A stretch of 64,000 bases of DNA from assembly GCA_019637875.1 (NCBI GenBank), contig JAHBUW010000003.1:298175-362174 (forward strand), given 5' to 3'. Position numbers and translations under genes: made by a program. Below, piece by piece: positions 1 through 7,279 of the stretch. Every line of letters begins with the position of its first letter. The first letter of the stretch is position 1. The notes under the pieces are model-generated. The model was not told where the DNA came from and made no database searches. It worked only from the letters and a program-made list of their open reading frames with translations. Origin of the DNA: Pseudobdellovibrionaceae bacterium. Its GTDB lineage: Bacteria > Bdellovibrionota > Bdellovibrionia > Bdellovibrionales > Bdellovibrionaceae.

Positions 1-420
1 ACGGAGTTTCGTGAGGAGCGCTTCTTTCTCGGCTTTCTCGCTTTGGTATTGGACGAGGTTCGAGATGATGATCAGGATCTTGTCCATGGAGAGGGGCTTC
101 TCGATGAAGTCCCAGGCGCCGAGTTTCGTCGCGCGCACCGCGGTCTCGATGGTCCCGTGGCCCGAGATCATGACGAAATCGAGGTTCGGAAACTGCTCGC
201 GCGCGATTTTCAAAACTTCCAAACCGTCGAGGCTTCCGGGCATCCAGATGTCCAGGAACACCAGATCCGGACGATGATCGCGCATGGCGCGCAGACCGCT
301 TTCGCCGTCGTGGGCGGTGACCACTTGGTAGCCTTCATCCTTCAGCGTGGCGGCCAAAACCTCACGGATGGGACTTTCGTCGTCGACGATCAAAATGCGG
401 GTGTTTTTCGGTTCTGTCAT
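1..420 (-). CDS. ntrX: NtrX-type response regulator, N-terminal part (cut by window edge)
   Basis: About 140 residues are present, beginning MTEPKNTRILIVDDE; the rest lies off the left edge. This is a complete CheY-type receiver domain: the acidic pair is in IVDDE (residues 11-12), the phospho-acceptor Asp is in LVFLDIWMP, the conserved Ser/Thr region is FVMISGHG, and the Lys is in DFIEKPLS. The pattern FIEKPLSMDKI is typical of NtrX, where a sigma-54 AAA+ domain would follow. The gene sits directly downstream of the ntrY-type kinase on the same strand, 135 bases away. It is probably phosphorylated by that kinase and controls sigma-54 promoters for nitrogen or redox responses. The output domain cannot be checked here. 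Confidence 0.85.
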   Translation of the reverse strand, partial: MTEPKNTRILIVDDESPIREVLAATLKDEGYQVVTAHDGESGLRAMRDHRPDLVFLDIWMPGSLDGLEVLKIAREQFPNLDFVMISGHGTIETAVRATKLGAWDFIEKPLSMDKILIIISNLVQYQSEKAEKEALLTKLR

Positions 421-465
421 AGGGGAGGATTCTGGCGAAATTCGCCCGGAAAGTCCATCAGTTGC

Positions 466-570
466 GGCAAGGGCGTCTAAAGGTCAGGGACGAGGCGCGA
501 GGAGGAGGCGTACCCCCCGCGGTACGTCGACGACGAGCAACGAAGGCCCTGGCCTTCAGACGCCCTTGCC
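466..570. repeat. Inverted repeat overlapping the ntrY 3' end
   Basis: Two 24-bp arms (466-489 and 547-570) are near-perfect inverted copies. The right arm contains the last four ntrY codons and its TGA stop. Between the arms a shorter stem is formed by cgtacc and ggtacg around a GC-rich loop. It could act as a terminator or processing hairpin between ntrY and ntrX, but no T-tract follows. The ggtacg core resembles the palindromes near 8.3 kb. Confidence 0.6.
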
Positions 571-2826
571 ACCGACCTTCCAGGCTTCGGTTTGCGGGAC
601 CGGGAGCTCGATGATCATGCGGGTGCCCTTGGGCTCATTCGCCAGCGCGCGGATAAAACCGCTATGGTCCTCGACAATACGTTTCACGATGGGGAGCCCC
701 AAGCCCGTCCCGCCCTCTTTCGTGCTGAAATAGGGTTCAAACATCCGGGAGCGCTGTGGTGCAGGAATCCCACACCCCGTGTCCGCCACGGTGAGTCTTA
801 GGATGCGGAGTTCGGGATCGAACTTGGTCTCGATGCGGATTTTCTTCACGGGCTCTGAACTGACGGCCGCCACCGCGTTGTCGATGAGGTTCACGAGCAC
901 GCGCCGGATCTGGTCCGGATCCAGACGGAAAACGGGCAGCTCGGGCTCGCGGTCGAACTCGAACGTCACGCCCGCGTGGGCGCTGGTGAAAAGCGGGAGG
1001 GTCTCTTCGATGAGCTGATTCAGGTTCACCGGCACGGGCCGCGCCTGCGGCAGGCGCGCGAACTGGGTGAACTCGTTCACCAGATTTTTCAGATCATCGG
1101 TTTGGCGCACGATCATCGTCGTGCACTCTTTGAACGCGGGGTCCGTGATCTGCTCGCCGAATTTGCGTTGCAGACGTTCGGCGGAAAGTTTGATCGGCGT
1201 GAGCGGGTTCTTGATCTCGTGCGCGATACGTTTCGCGACCTCGGACCACGCGGCCGCGCGCTGCGCGCTTTGGATCGGCGACATATCGTCGAAGACGAGG
1301 ACCTTCCCGATCTCGTCGTCGTTGTCGCTTTTCAAAATCGACAGGGTCATCAGAAGCGGGATGCTTTCGCCGTTCACGTTGACCGAAAGCTCCTTCTGGA
1401 TGGTTTCAGTCCGGTGCTCCTGCATGGTCTTCAGCAGATCCGCGAACAGTCGGAAATACTCGAGCGTCAGGAGCTCCCGCACCGAGCGGCCGATGTATTT
1501 GGCCGGCTCGAGCTTCAACAGCTCGCCCGCGCGTTTGTTGAAGGTCGTGATGATCCCGGTCTTGTCCACCGAGATGACGCCCGCGCTGACCGAGCCGAGC
1601 ACGACCTCGATGTAGGCGGTGTGCTCGTCGAGCTCCAGCAGCGTCGTGCGCAGGCTTTGGTTGGCCGCGCGGACCTCTTGCTCGGACTTCGAAAGGTTCT
1701 GGGTCATCTGGTTGAAGCTTTCGACGAGGCTCGCGATCTCTTCCGAGCCGGTGCGCACCTCGACGGGGGTGTAGTCCCCGCCCGCGATGCGTTTCGTCGC
1801 GCGCCCCAGCTGCACGAGGGGGATCGAGAGCTGCTTCGCCAAGTGGAACCCGAACCACGTCGCCGCCAGCAGGACCACGAGGGTCATCAAGAAGAGGATG
1901 ATCAGGTACATCGACTTCAGCGGGTACTCGAGAGGGTTCACGTCGCGGAACTCTTCGTAGGCCGACGAGATGTCGTTCATCTTCGAGGTCAGGCTGAGCG
2001 GCACGAAGCTCGAGACGATCACGGCGCCGCGGTTCTGCCCCTCTTCCACGGGGACGATGACCCGCACGAGGTTCCCGTCGCCGAACTGGTGGATGGTGCT
2101 GCCGTCGACCTGCGACTTGATCCCTTTTTGCAGAAACTCGAGCGAGGCCTTGGGGATCATCGGGATCGTCTCGTCGTCCGAGATCGCGATCTCGCGCTGA
2201 CCGAAGAGGTTCGGATAGTACTCGACCGCGTCCAGCGCGTAGAGCTTCTGCAGTCCCGTCAGGCGGCGCTTGATGCCCGCGCGGTCCATCCGTTTGATGT
2301 CGTCGGCGATCTGGTGGGCGAAGTGGTAATTCCGTTTCTTCGCGTTGAAGTAGTAGGCGTTCGTCACCTCGAGCGAGCTTTTCAGGACCCCGCCCATCTT
2401 GGCCGAGAACCACTTATCGAAGCTCGAGTTGATGTAATAAACCGAAGTGACGAAGATCAGGAGCGTCGGCACCACGCTGAAGGCCACGAAGGCCGCGATC
2501 AGCTTCGCTTTCAGCGAAGAGCCGAAGATCTTCCCTCGCCGCTCGACGAAGACCTTCACGACGTTGCGGAAGATCAGGAAGAGAAGCAGCAGCAGCAGGA
2601 TGATGTTGAAGTTGACCAGGCCGAAGAAAAAGATCGAGTGGACGAACGGCAACTGGTGGCTGATCTGGAACAGGCGGATTTCGAACCACGTCAGCCCGAA
2701 AAACAGCGCGGCCAAAAAGAAAATCACCAGCACTTCGCGGCGGCGCTTTCTGATCTCGTCGGTCCAGTTCGCGGCCGTCTCGGGCCCGGGACCCGATTCA
2801 ATTTCGGGATCGTTCAACTTCGACAT
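556..2826 (-). CDS. ntrY: NtrY-type membrane sensor histidine kinase
   Basis: This 756-aa protein has the NtrY architecture. There are two membrane segments near residues 32-50 and 62-88, a third near 106-131, and an extracytoplasmic sensor region to about 304. A fourth segment (305-328) leads into a HAMP domain (about 330-385) and a PAS domain (about 402-515). The kinase core has the phospho-accepting His536 in AHEIKNPLTPIKLS, an N box around LVNLIDNAVAA, and glycine boxes DTGCGIP and GTGLGLPIV. It autophosphorylates and should pass phosphate to the NtrX-type regulator just downstream. Length and domain order match the NtrY family. The gene follows ribH on the same strand after 67 bases. Confidence 0.9.
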   Translation of the reverse strand: MSKLNDPEIESGPGPETAANWTDEIRKRRREVLVIFFLAALFFGLTWFEIRLFQISHQLPFVHSIFFFGLVNFNIILLLLLLFLIFRNVVKVFVERRGKIFGSSLKAKLIAAFVAFSVVPTLLIFVTSVYYINSSFDKWFSAKMGGVLKSSLEVTNAYYFNAKKRNYHFAHQIADDIKRMDRAGIKRRLTGLQKLYALDAVEYYPNLFGQREIAISDDETIPMIPKASLEFLQKGIKSQVDGSTIHQFGDGNLVRVIVPVEEGQNRGAVIVSSFVPLSLTSKMNDISSAYEEFRDVNPLEYPLKSMYLIILFLMTLVVLLAATWFGFHLAKQLSIPLVQLGRATKRIAGGDYTPVEVRTGSEEIASLVESFNQMTQNLSKSEQEVRAANQSLRTTLLELDEHTAYIEVVLGSVSAGVISVDKTGIITTFNKRAGELLKLEPAKYIGRSVRELLTLEYFRLFADLLKTMQEHRTETIQKELSVNVNGESIPLLMTLSILKSDNDDEIGKVLVFDDMSPIQSAQRAAAWSEVAKRIAHEIKNPLTPIKLSAERLQRKFGEQITDPAFKECTTMIVRQTDDLKNLVNEFTQFARLPQARPVPVNLNQLIEETLPLFTSAHAGVTFEFDREPELPVFRLDPDQIRRVLVNLIDNAVAAVSSEPVKKIRIETKFDPELRILRLTVADTGCGIPAPQRSRMFEPYFSTKEGGTGLGLPIVKRIVEDHSGFIRALANEPKGTRMIIELPVPQTEAWKVGGKGV

Positions 2827-2893
2827 GTGGTGAGTAGATTAGCACCGGCAGGCCCGACGCAACAACGCCGGGACATCATCGTAACGCCGATGG

Positions 2894-3487
2894 TTATTCG
2901 CCGCGAGTGAGGATCTTCGCTTTGGCGGAGCCGGGGACGAGCTGGGCCTCTTTGCGGCGTCCCGCCTCGGCGGGGCTTTTCGCCTTCGCGATCTCGCGGG
3001 TGAGTTCGATCATCTCGAGGACGGCCTCGGCGGCCTCTTCACCCTTGTGGCCATGTTTGCCGCCCACGCGGTCTTCGGCCTGCGCCCAGTTCTCGACCGT
3101 GAGCACGCCGAAACCGACGGGACGGCCGAAATCCAGGATGAGCCGGGTCAGGGCGCGCTCGACGCTTTGGTTCACGTATTCGAAGTGGGGTGTTTCTCCG
3201 CGGATCACGCAGCCGAGGGCGATCACGCCCTGGCAGCCCTTGTCGAAGAGCGCCTGCACCGCCAGCGGGATTTCGATGGCGCCGGGAACGTCGACCGACC
3301 ACATTTCGTAGTTGGCGCCACTGGCCTTTGGATCCGCGAGGCGTCTCTCATTACGGGTCTCGATCACGCGCTCGGCGCCGTCACGGAGTTTGCCCGTGAT
3401 CTCGGTGTTGAAGCGCGCGGTGACGACGCCCACGCGGATGAGCGGGGCTTTTTTCTTTTTCGGAGCGGCCTTCTTCTTTTTCGCCAT
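2894..3487 (-). CDS. ribH: 6,7-dimethyl-8-ribityllumazine synthase
   Basis: Condenses 5-amino-6-ribitylamino-uracil with dihydroxybutanone phosphate to give lumazine, the penultimate step of riboflavin synthesis. The 197-aa product carries the family core VGVVTARFN, the substrate loop VPGAIEIPLAVQ and the catalytic-His segment GETPHFEYV. The ATG at 3487 is chosen because upstream in-frame sequence is the shadow of ribB. Two features are odd: a Lys/Ala/Pro-rich N-terminal tail (about 15 residues) and a C-terminal extension of some 20 residues beyond the usual ~155-aa enzyme. It is the third gene of ribE-ribB-ribH, 11 bases after ribB. Confidence 0.93.
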   Translation of the reverse strand: MAKKKKAAPKKKKAPLIRVGVVTARFNTEITGKLRDGAERVIETRNERRLADPKASGANYEMWSVDVPGAIEIPLAVQALFDKGCQGVIALGCVIRGETPHFEYVNQSVERALTRLILDFGRPVGFGVLTVENWAQAEDRVGGKHGHKGEEAAEAVLEMIELTREIAKAKSPAEAGRRKEAQLVPGSAKAKILTRGE

Positions 3488-3498
3488 GAGGTGATTCC

Positions 3499-4596
3499 TT
3501 AATTGAGAGCGAGCGTATCGACGATTTCGAGATCGAAAGCCTTCAGACCCACACGCTTTTCCACGGTGTTGGTCAGCAGGCGGATCTGGTGCGCCCCGAT
3601 CGCGCGCAAGATCTGCGCGCCGATTCCGTAGTCGCGTTCGTCCATGGGGGGAACCGAACGTTCGCCAACCCACGTCTGGATCTCGGCGGCCAAACCCTCG
3701 GCGCGGTTTTTACCGCGCAGAAGGACCAGGCAGCCGCGACCTTCCTTATCGATGGCGTTGAGGCCCGCTTCGAGCGCGGTGCCCCCGTGACCGATGAGCT
3801 GCATCAGGTCCCGCGTGTAAGAATCGAGCTGCACGCGCACGAGCGTGGGCTCGTTGGGGACGATCTCGCCTTTTTGCAGAACGAGGTGTTCGCAGCCGTC
3901 GAGTTTCGATTTGAAAACGCGCGCGCGGTAACCGCGCCAGGGGATCTCGGTGGTCAGGATCTCTTCCACGAGCAGCTCGCGACGCAGACGGAACTCGATC
4001 AGGTCGACGATGGTGCCGATTTTCAGTTTGTGTTTTTCCGCGAAGCTCATCAGATCCGGAACGCGAGCCATGGTGCCGTCGTCGTTCATCACTTCGCAGA
4101 TGACCGCCGCCGGCTGGAGTCCCGCCAGGACCGACAGATCCACCGACCCCTCGGTGTGACCGGCGCGCTTCAGGACGCCGCCCTTCTGCGCGCGGATGGG
4201 GAAGATGTGCCCGGGCATGTGCAGATCCGAAGGTTTCGCGTTCGGGTTCGAAGCGACGCGCACGGTATGCGCGCGGTCCGCCGCCGAGATCCCGGTCGTC
4301 ACGCCGAAGGACGCCTCGATCGAAACGGTGAAGGCCGTCTTGTTGGGCGAGTCGTTGAACTCTTCGTTGACCATCTGGGGGATCTTCAAACGTTCGATCT
4401 GCTCACTCGCGAGCGCCAGGCAGATGAGGCCCCGCGCTTCGCGCGCCATGAAGTTGATCGCCTCGGTGGTCACGAAGTCGGCGGCCAGGATCAGGTCGCC
4501 CTCGTTCTCGCGGTCTTCGTCGTCGACGAGGATCACGATCTTACCTTGGCGAATGTCTTCGATCAGTTCTTCGGGCGTGTTGAATTTGACGCTCAT
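3499..4596 (-). CDS. ribB: 3,4-dihydroxy-2-butanone-4-phosphate synthase with degenerate RibA-like domain (RibBX type)
   Basis: The first ~205 residues of this 365-aa protein are DHBP synthase. They contain the acidic metal/substrate loop DDEDRENEGDL and later HTEGSVDL, and convert ribulose-5-phosphate to dihydroxybutanone phosphate. The C-terminal ~160 residues align with GTP cyclohydrolase II by context, including RDYGIGAQILRA and RLLTNT. However, the Cys-rich zinc motif expected after LVRV is replaced by a Cys-free stretch (LDSYTRDLMQLIGHGG), and the catalytic GRGIGL-like loop is missing. I infer that only the DHBP synthase half is active and that GTP cyclohydrolase II is encoded elsewhere. 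The ATG overlaps the ribE stop by 4 bases. Confidence 0.9.
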   Translation of the reverse strand: MSVKFNTPEELIEDIRQGKIVILVDDEDRENEGDLILAADFVTTEAINFMAREARGLICLALASEQIERLKIPQMVNEEFNDSPNKTAFTVSIEASFGVTTGISAADRAHTVRVASNPNAKPSDLHMPGHIFPIRAQKGGVLKRAGHTEGSVDLSVLAGLQPAAVICEVMNDDGTMARVPDLMSFAEKHKLKIGTIVDLIEFRLRRELLVEEILTTEIPWRGYRARVFKSKLDGCEHLVLQKGEIVPNEPTLVRVQLDSYTRDLMQLIGHGGTALEAGLNAIDKEGRGCLVLLRGKNRAEGLAAEIQTWVGERSVPPMDERDYGIGAQILRAIGAHQIRLLTNTVEKRVGLKAFDLEIVDTLALN

Positions 4597-5204
4597 TTGT
4601 TTTCCTCGCGGCTCTCGAGCGCGGACATCAGGCCCTTGGCCATCCAGTCCATCTCGATATTCAAGAGCTCGCCCGTTTTGAATTGGGTCAGGTTCGTGCG
4701 TTTCATCGTTTCGGGGATCAAGCAGACTTCGACCTCGCCCGCGGGCGTGATCTCGTTCACGGTCAGCGACACGCCTTGAATCGTCAGGCTGCCCTTTTTC
4801 CAGATCGCGGGTTTGTAGTTCTCGCGAACCTTCACGCGCAGGATCCACGAATCGCCCTGAGCCGCCGAGTAGGTCACCGGCGCCAGGAAGTCGACATGAC
4901 CGCTGACGAGGTGACCGTGGATGCGATCGCCGAACTTCAGCGAGCGCTCGAGGTTCACGGGTTTGTCCTGGAGTTTTTTGGGTTGGCTGATCTCGAGGAC
5001 CTTCAGCGTTTCCGCGCCGAGGGCGAAAGTCATCTGCTCGGGATTGAAAGTCTCGACGGTCAGGCAGACGCCGTTCACCGCGATGGAGTCTCCGGTTTTG
5101 ATGTCGTCGAATTCGGGTGGACGCTCGACCACGATGCGAAGCGATTGTTCGCCCGGCTCGAGGCTCAGGATGCGGCGGGTGGACTCAATGATCCCTGAAA
5201 ACAT
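4593..5204 (-). CDS. ribE: Riboflavin synthase, alpha chain
   Basis: Dismutates two lumazine molecules to riboflavin. The 203-aa protein shows the two-barrel layout of the family. It starts with MFSGIIE, has the first repeat motif SIAVNGVCLTV and HGHLVSGHVD, and the second-half copy SLTIQGVSLTVNEI. The second-half start MKRTNL is typical too. The start at 5204 gives the canonical N-terminus; an ATG 18 bases upstream would add MRDRGP and lies in the loop of a hairpin that contains the Shine-Dalgarno run. It is the first gene of ribE-ribB-ribH, with a 4-base overlap to ribB. No FMN riboswitch was recognised upstream. Confidence 0.93.
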   Translation of the reverse strand: MFSGIIESTRRILSLEPGEQSLRIVVERPPEFDDIKTGDSIAVNGVCLTVETFNPEQMTFALGAETLKVLEISQPKKLQDKPVNLERSLKFGDRIHGHLVSGHVDFLAPVTYSAAQGDSWILRVKVRENYKPAIWKKGSLTIQGVSLTVNEITPAGEVEVCLIPETMKRTNLTQFKTGELLNIEMDWMAKGLMSALESREENK

Positions 5205-5234
5205 AGGCCCCCGATCTCTCATTTATCGGGGGCT
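5205..5234 (-). promoter_or_regulatory. Hairpin covering the ribE ribosome-binding site
   Basis: On the minus strand, agcccccgat (5234-5225) pairs with atcgggggcct (5215-5205) around a 9-base loop. The loop carries the upstream in-frame ATG. The only purine-rich run suitable as a Shine-Dalgarno, ggggg at 5211-5207, is entirely inside the stem and ends a few bases before the ribE ATG. It may terminate the upstream gene, but it lacks a T-tract, or it may control ribE translation. Confidence 0.5.
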
Positions 5235-5254
5235 TTGGCAAGGGCTTGAAGGCC

Positions 5255-6379
5255 TTAGGGATTGCGCGCCTGGGTGGTGGATTTGCCGGTCTTGTCCTTG
5301 GGCGGTTCGTAGGCTTTGTGCATGTAAATCCGGGCTCCGGGCTTGATCACCTGATCGCGTGAGTAGGGATAGTTTTCAGGGTCGTTGTCGATCACCGTCG
5401 CGATCGACATGGTATCGCCGACCGAGGTGATCTTGGCGTAGGCGACGGCCTCGGAGTTCACGGTGGACCCCATCAGCGCCGAGCCACAGACAGCCCCTTG
5501 CCAACGGTATTTGACGTTATGGACCTTCACGACGTCGCCGACCATCAGACCCGCGTCGGTCGCGTTGCCCGCGTTGATGTAGATCGACTTGTCGCAGTTG
5601 CGCATGACCATCGCGTACCAAGGGTGCGCGGCATCCCACTGCTGCTTCAGATCTTTCAAAGAGGCGATCATCCCCTCTTCGACGACCTGACGCAGGGGTG
5701 AGTTGTAGTAGTACTTCGGTCCCAACGAGAAGCCCGAGAAGCTCAGCTGCGCGGCCACGTTGAACTCGTTACCGTAGGACTGCTGGCTCGTCGCCGCGAT
5801 GTTGTGGTTGGTGATGAGCGGGTCCATGACCTTCAAGGTCATCGCGAGCTCGTAGGATTTGAAATCGAACGACAGTCCGGGCAAAAACGCGATCTGCGAC
5901 AGCGACAGGCTCAAGCCCCCCGCTTGTTTGAGGCGGAAATCGAGGATGTTCCCGCTGACCACGCCCTGGGGCAGATCGATCAGGCACGCCGCGCGCTCCG
6001 AGATGATCGACTTCGACGCCAGACCGTTGGCGATCAGCTCCGTCTCTTCGGGATCGATACACTGATTGAATTGCGCGGCTTCCGAATCGCTCAAGCCATC
6101 GGGGCTGTAGGTTTTCAGCGGATCGATGGTCGACGTCGAAAAGCTCTGCGACTTGCGCAGGACATCGTACATCTGCGCGTTGGCAACGTACTCGAAGTCG
6201 AAGCTGCCCTGCCCGCTCGGCAGGATGATCGTGGGCGCCGCGATTTTGCCCATGTTCACGCGGCGGCGCAGGGAACGACCTTCGGTCTGCTCGCAGCCCT
6301 CGTTCCCCATAATCATGGCGGCGCAAGAGAAGATCAGACTCGCTTTCAGAATGCTTTTGATCGTGCCCACAGCTTTCAT
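5255..6379 (-). CDS. Secreted protein of unknown function
   Basis: I do not recognise a family. The 374-aa product begins with Lys residues and a hydrophobic segment (ILKASLIFSCAAMIMG) consistent with export; a Cys at about residue 29 could be a weak lipobox but does not fit the consensus well. The mature part is globular, without repeats or further membrane spans, and ends in a Lys/Thr-rich tail. A central stretch near residues 255-290 (ATDAGLMVGDVVKVHNV) resembles a small beta-barrel or SH3-like segment by eye only. A strong Shine-Dalgarno (ggaggaaga) precedes the ATG. It lies upstream of the rib genes on the same strand but is separated from them by a hairpin. Confidence 0.7.
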   Translation of the reverse strand: MKAVGTIKSILKASLIFSCAAMIMGNEGCEQTEGRSLRRRVNMGKIAAPTIILPSGQGSFDFEYVANAQMYDVLRKSQSFSTSTIDPLKTYSPDGLSDSEAAQFNQCIDPEETELIANGLASKSIISERAACLIDLPQGVVSGNILDFRLKQAGGLSLSLSQIAFLPGLSFDFKSYELAMTLKVMDPLITNHNIAATSQQSYGNEFNVAAQLSFSGFSLGPKYYYNSPLRQVVEEGMIASLKDLKQQWDAAHPWYAMVMRNCDKSIYINAGNATDAGLMVGDVVKVHNVKYRWQGAVCGSALMGSTVNSEAVAYAKITSVGDTMSIATVIDNDPENYPYSRDQVIKPGARIYMHKAYEPPKDKTGKSTTQARNP

Positions 6380-6787
6380 TCTTCCTCCGACGAACCCGAC
6401 ATGGGTTCTTAGCGAACCAAACTTTTGGCTCTTAACGAACAGCGGTCTAGCCCCTAGACCTTTGTCCGCATCACTCCCTTCGGAGCGCCTTCACTTTCAT
6501 TTGAGGATGATTCCAGACGTCGGTCCAGTTCGGTGGAAGTCCGCGCGGGGACTGGGAATTCATGAACCGCGCGCCAAGATGAGGCGCGCTAAGTGGGCGG
6601 AATCAATCATTTCGGAAAAAATCCGCCGATTTACTTTTTCTCCGCGCTGGCTGCGGCTTTGACAGGATTCGGAGAACTCGCACCCGCAAGCTTTATGTTG
6701 CGGGCGGAAACTCCGACGGAGTGTCGATCTTCTTTTAGTACGCGGTTGTTGGCGCGTCCTTAGTACGCGACTGATATTCGCGCGTTC
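6380..6787. other. Intergenic region with hairpins and repeats, no gene seen
   Basis: The 408 bases between two minus-strand secreted-protein genes hold no convincing coding region. Next to the 5255-6379 gene there is a palindrome ggttc-ttagc-gaacc (6404-6418), and the 11-mer tcttagcgaac recurs with one mismatch 23 bases away (6430-6440). There is also a perfect stem ggtctag/ctagacc (6444-6460). Further right are stems gcgcgcc/ggcgcgc (about 6570-6590) and cccgcaa/ttgcggg (about 6683-6704). Nearest the 6788 gene are three copies of ttagtacgcg. Confidence 0.5.
6404..6440. promoter_or_regulatory. Possible operator: spaced direct repeats
   Basis: Two 11-base direct repeats (tcttagcgaac at 6407-6417 and tcttaacgaac at 6430-6440, 10/11 identical) are 23 bases apart, about two helical turns. 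The first is embedded in a palindrome. They lie 25-60 bases upstream of the ATG of the minus-strand gene starting at 6379, in the expected promoter zone. This arrangement suits a regulator binding on one DNA face; no regulator can be named. Confidence 0.3.
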
Positions 6788-6800
6788 TTAGTACGCGACT
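6735..6800 (-). repeat. Triplicated 3' end of the 6788-7201 gene
   Basis: Three copies of ttagtacgcg lie at 6735-6744, 6761-6770 (with the preceding t at 6760) and 6788-6797, spaced about 25-28 bases. Read on the minus strand each copy is GCG TAC TAA, the last two codons and stop of the upstream gene. Two copies also share the following gaacgcgc/ggacgcgc. The gene's terminal codons therefore look tandemly duplicated after the real stop. Confidence 0.6.
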
Positions 6801-7201
6801 TCGCAAACGATGGCGGCGGGTTTGCCGTCGCCGATCTGGAAGGTGGCCGGGTGAACGCGTGAACGGCTCCCCCACTCTTTGCCACCCGAGAGGCGCGCCG
6901 ACTGGGTCGTGTCGATCACGAGCTGCATCTTGTCGTTGCCGAGGCCAGGAACGTCGGCGACGTACTTCGCGCCGTCCTTGCGGATCTCGAACTGACGATC
7001 GAGGTCGGGCTCGTAGTTGCCGCCGTTTCCGTAGTAGCTGTCGGTGTACTTCACCTTCATGCGGTCGTACTCGCTCCACACCGTCGTGTAGAACTTGATG
7101 CTTTTGCCGCTCACGGCGACGCAGCGGAATTGAACGTTGGCGCGGGCGTGGCTTGTCGCCGCGACCAGAAGCAGTGCGATCAGGGTCAAAACGGATTTCA
7201 T
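6788..7201 (-). CDS. Small exported protein of unknown function
   Basis: 137 aa with a clear cleavable signal peptide (MKSVLTLIALLLVAATSHA, cleavage likely after the SHA box). The ~118-residue mature part is rich in polar and aromatic residues, has two Cys residues (FRCV near the start and IVCEV at the end) that could form a disulfide, and probably folds as a periplasmic beta-protein. I do not recognise a domain. It stands alone on the minus strand with small intergenic gaps, and its 3' end is followed by duplicated copies of its last codons. Confidence 0.7.
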   Translation of the reverse strand: MKSVLTLIALLLVAATSHARANVQFRCVAVSGKSIKFYTTVWSEYDRMKVKYTDSYYGNGGNYEPDLDRQFEIRKDGAKYVADVPGLGNDKMQLVIDTTQSARLSGGKEWGSRSRVHPATFQIGDGKPAAIVCEVAY

Positions 7202-7279
7202 GGGTGTCCCTCCAAGGATGGCTTCGTCCTAGGAAAGGAGCCCTGGGTGCGGCAAGTGAGGCTTCCGTTGGCGTGAACT

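Noticed and set aside
976..2910. Long plus-strand open reading frame opposite ntrY
   Set aside because: It is the shadow of ntrY in GC-rich DNA: Arg/Asp/Leu-rich, no motif and no Shine-Dalgarno.
5205..5254. FMN riboswitch before ribE
   Set aside because: No RFN-type conserved blocks are visible; the only structure is the simple hairpin.
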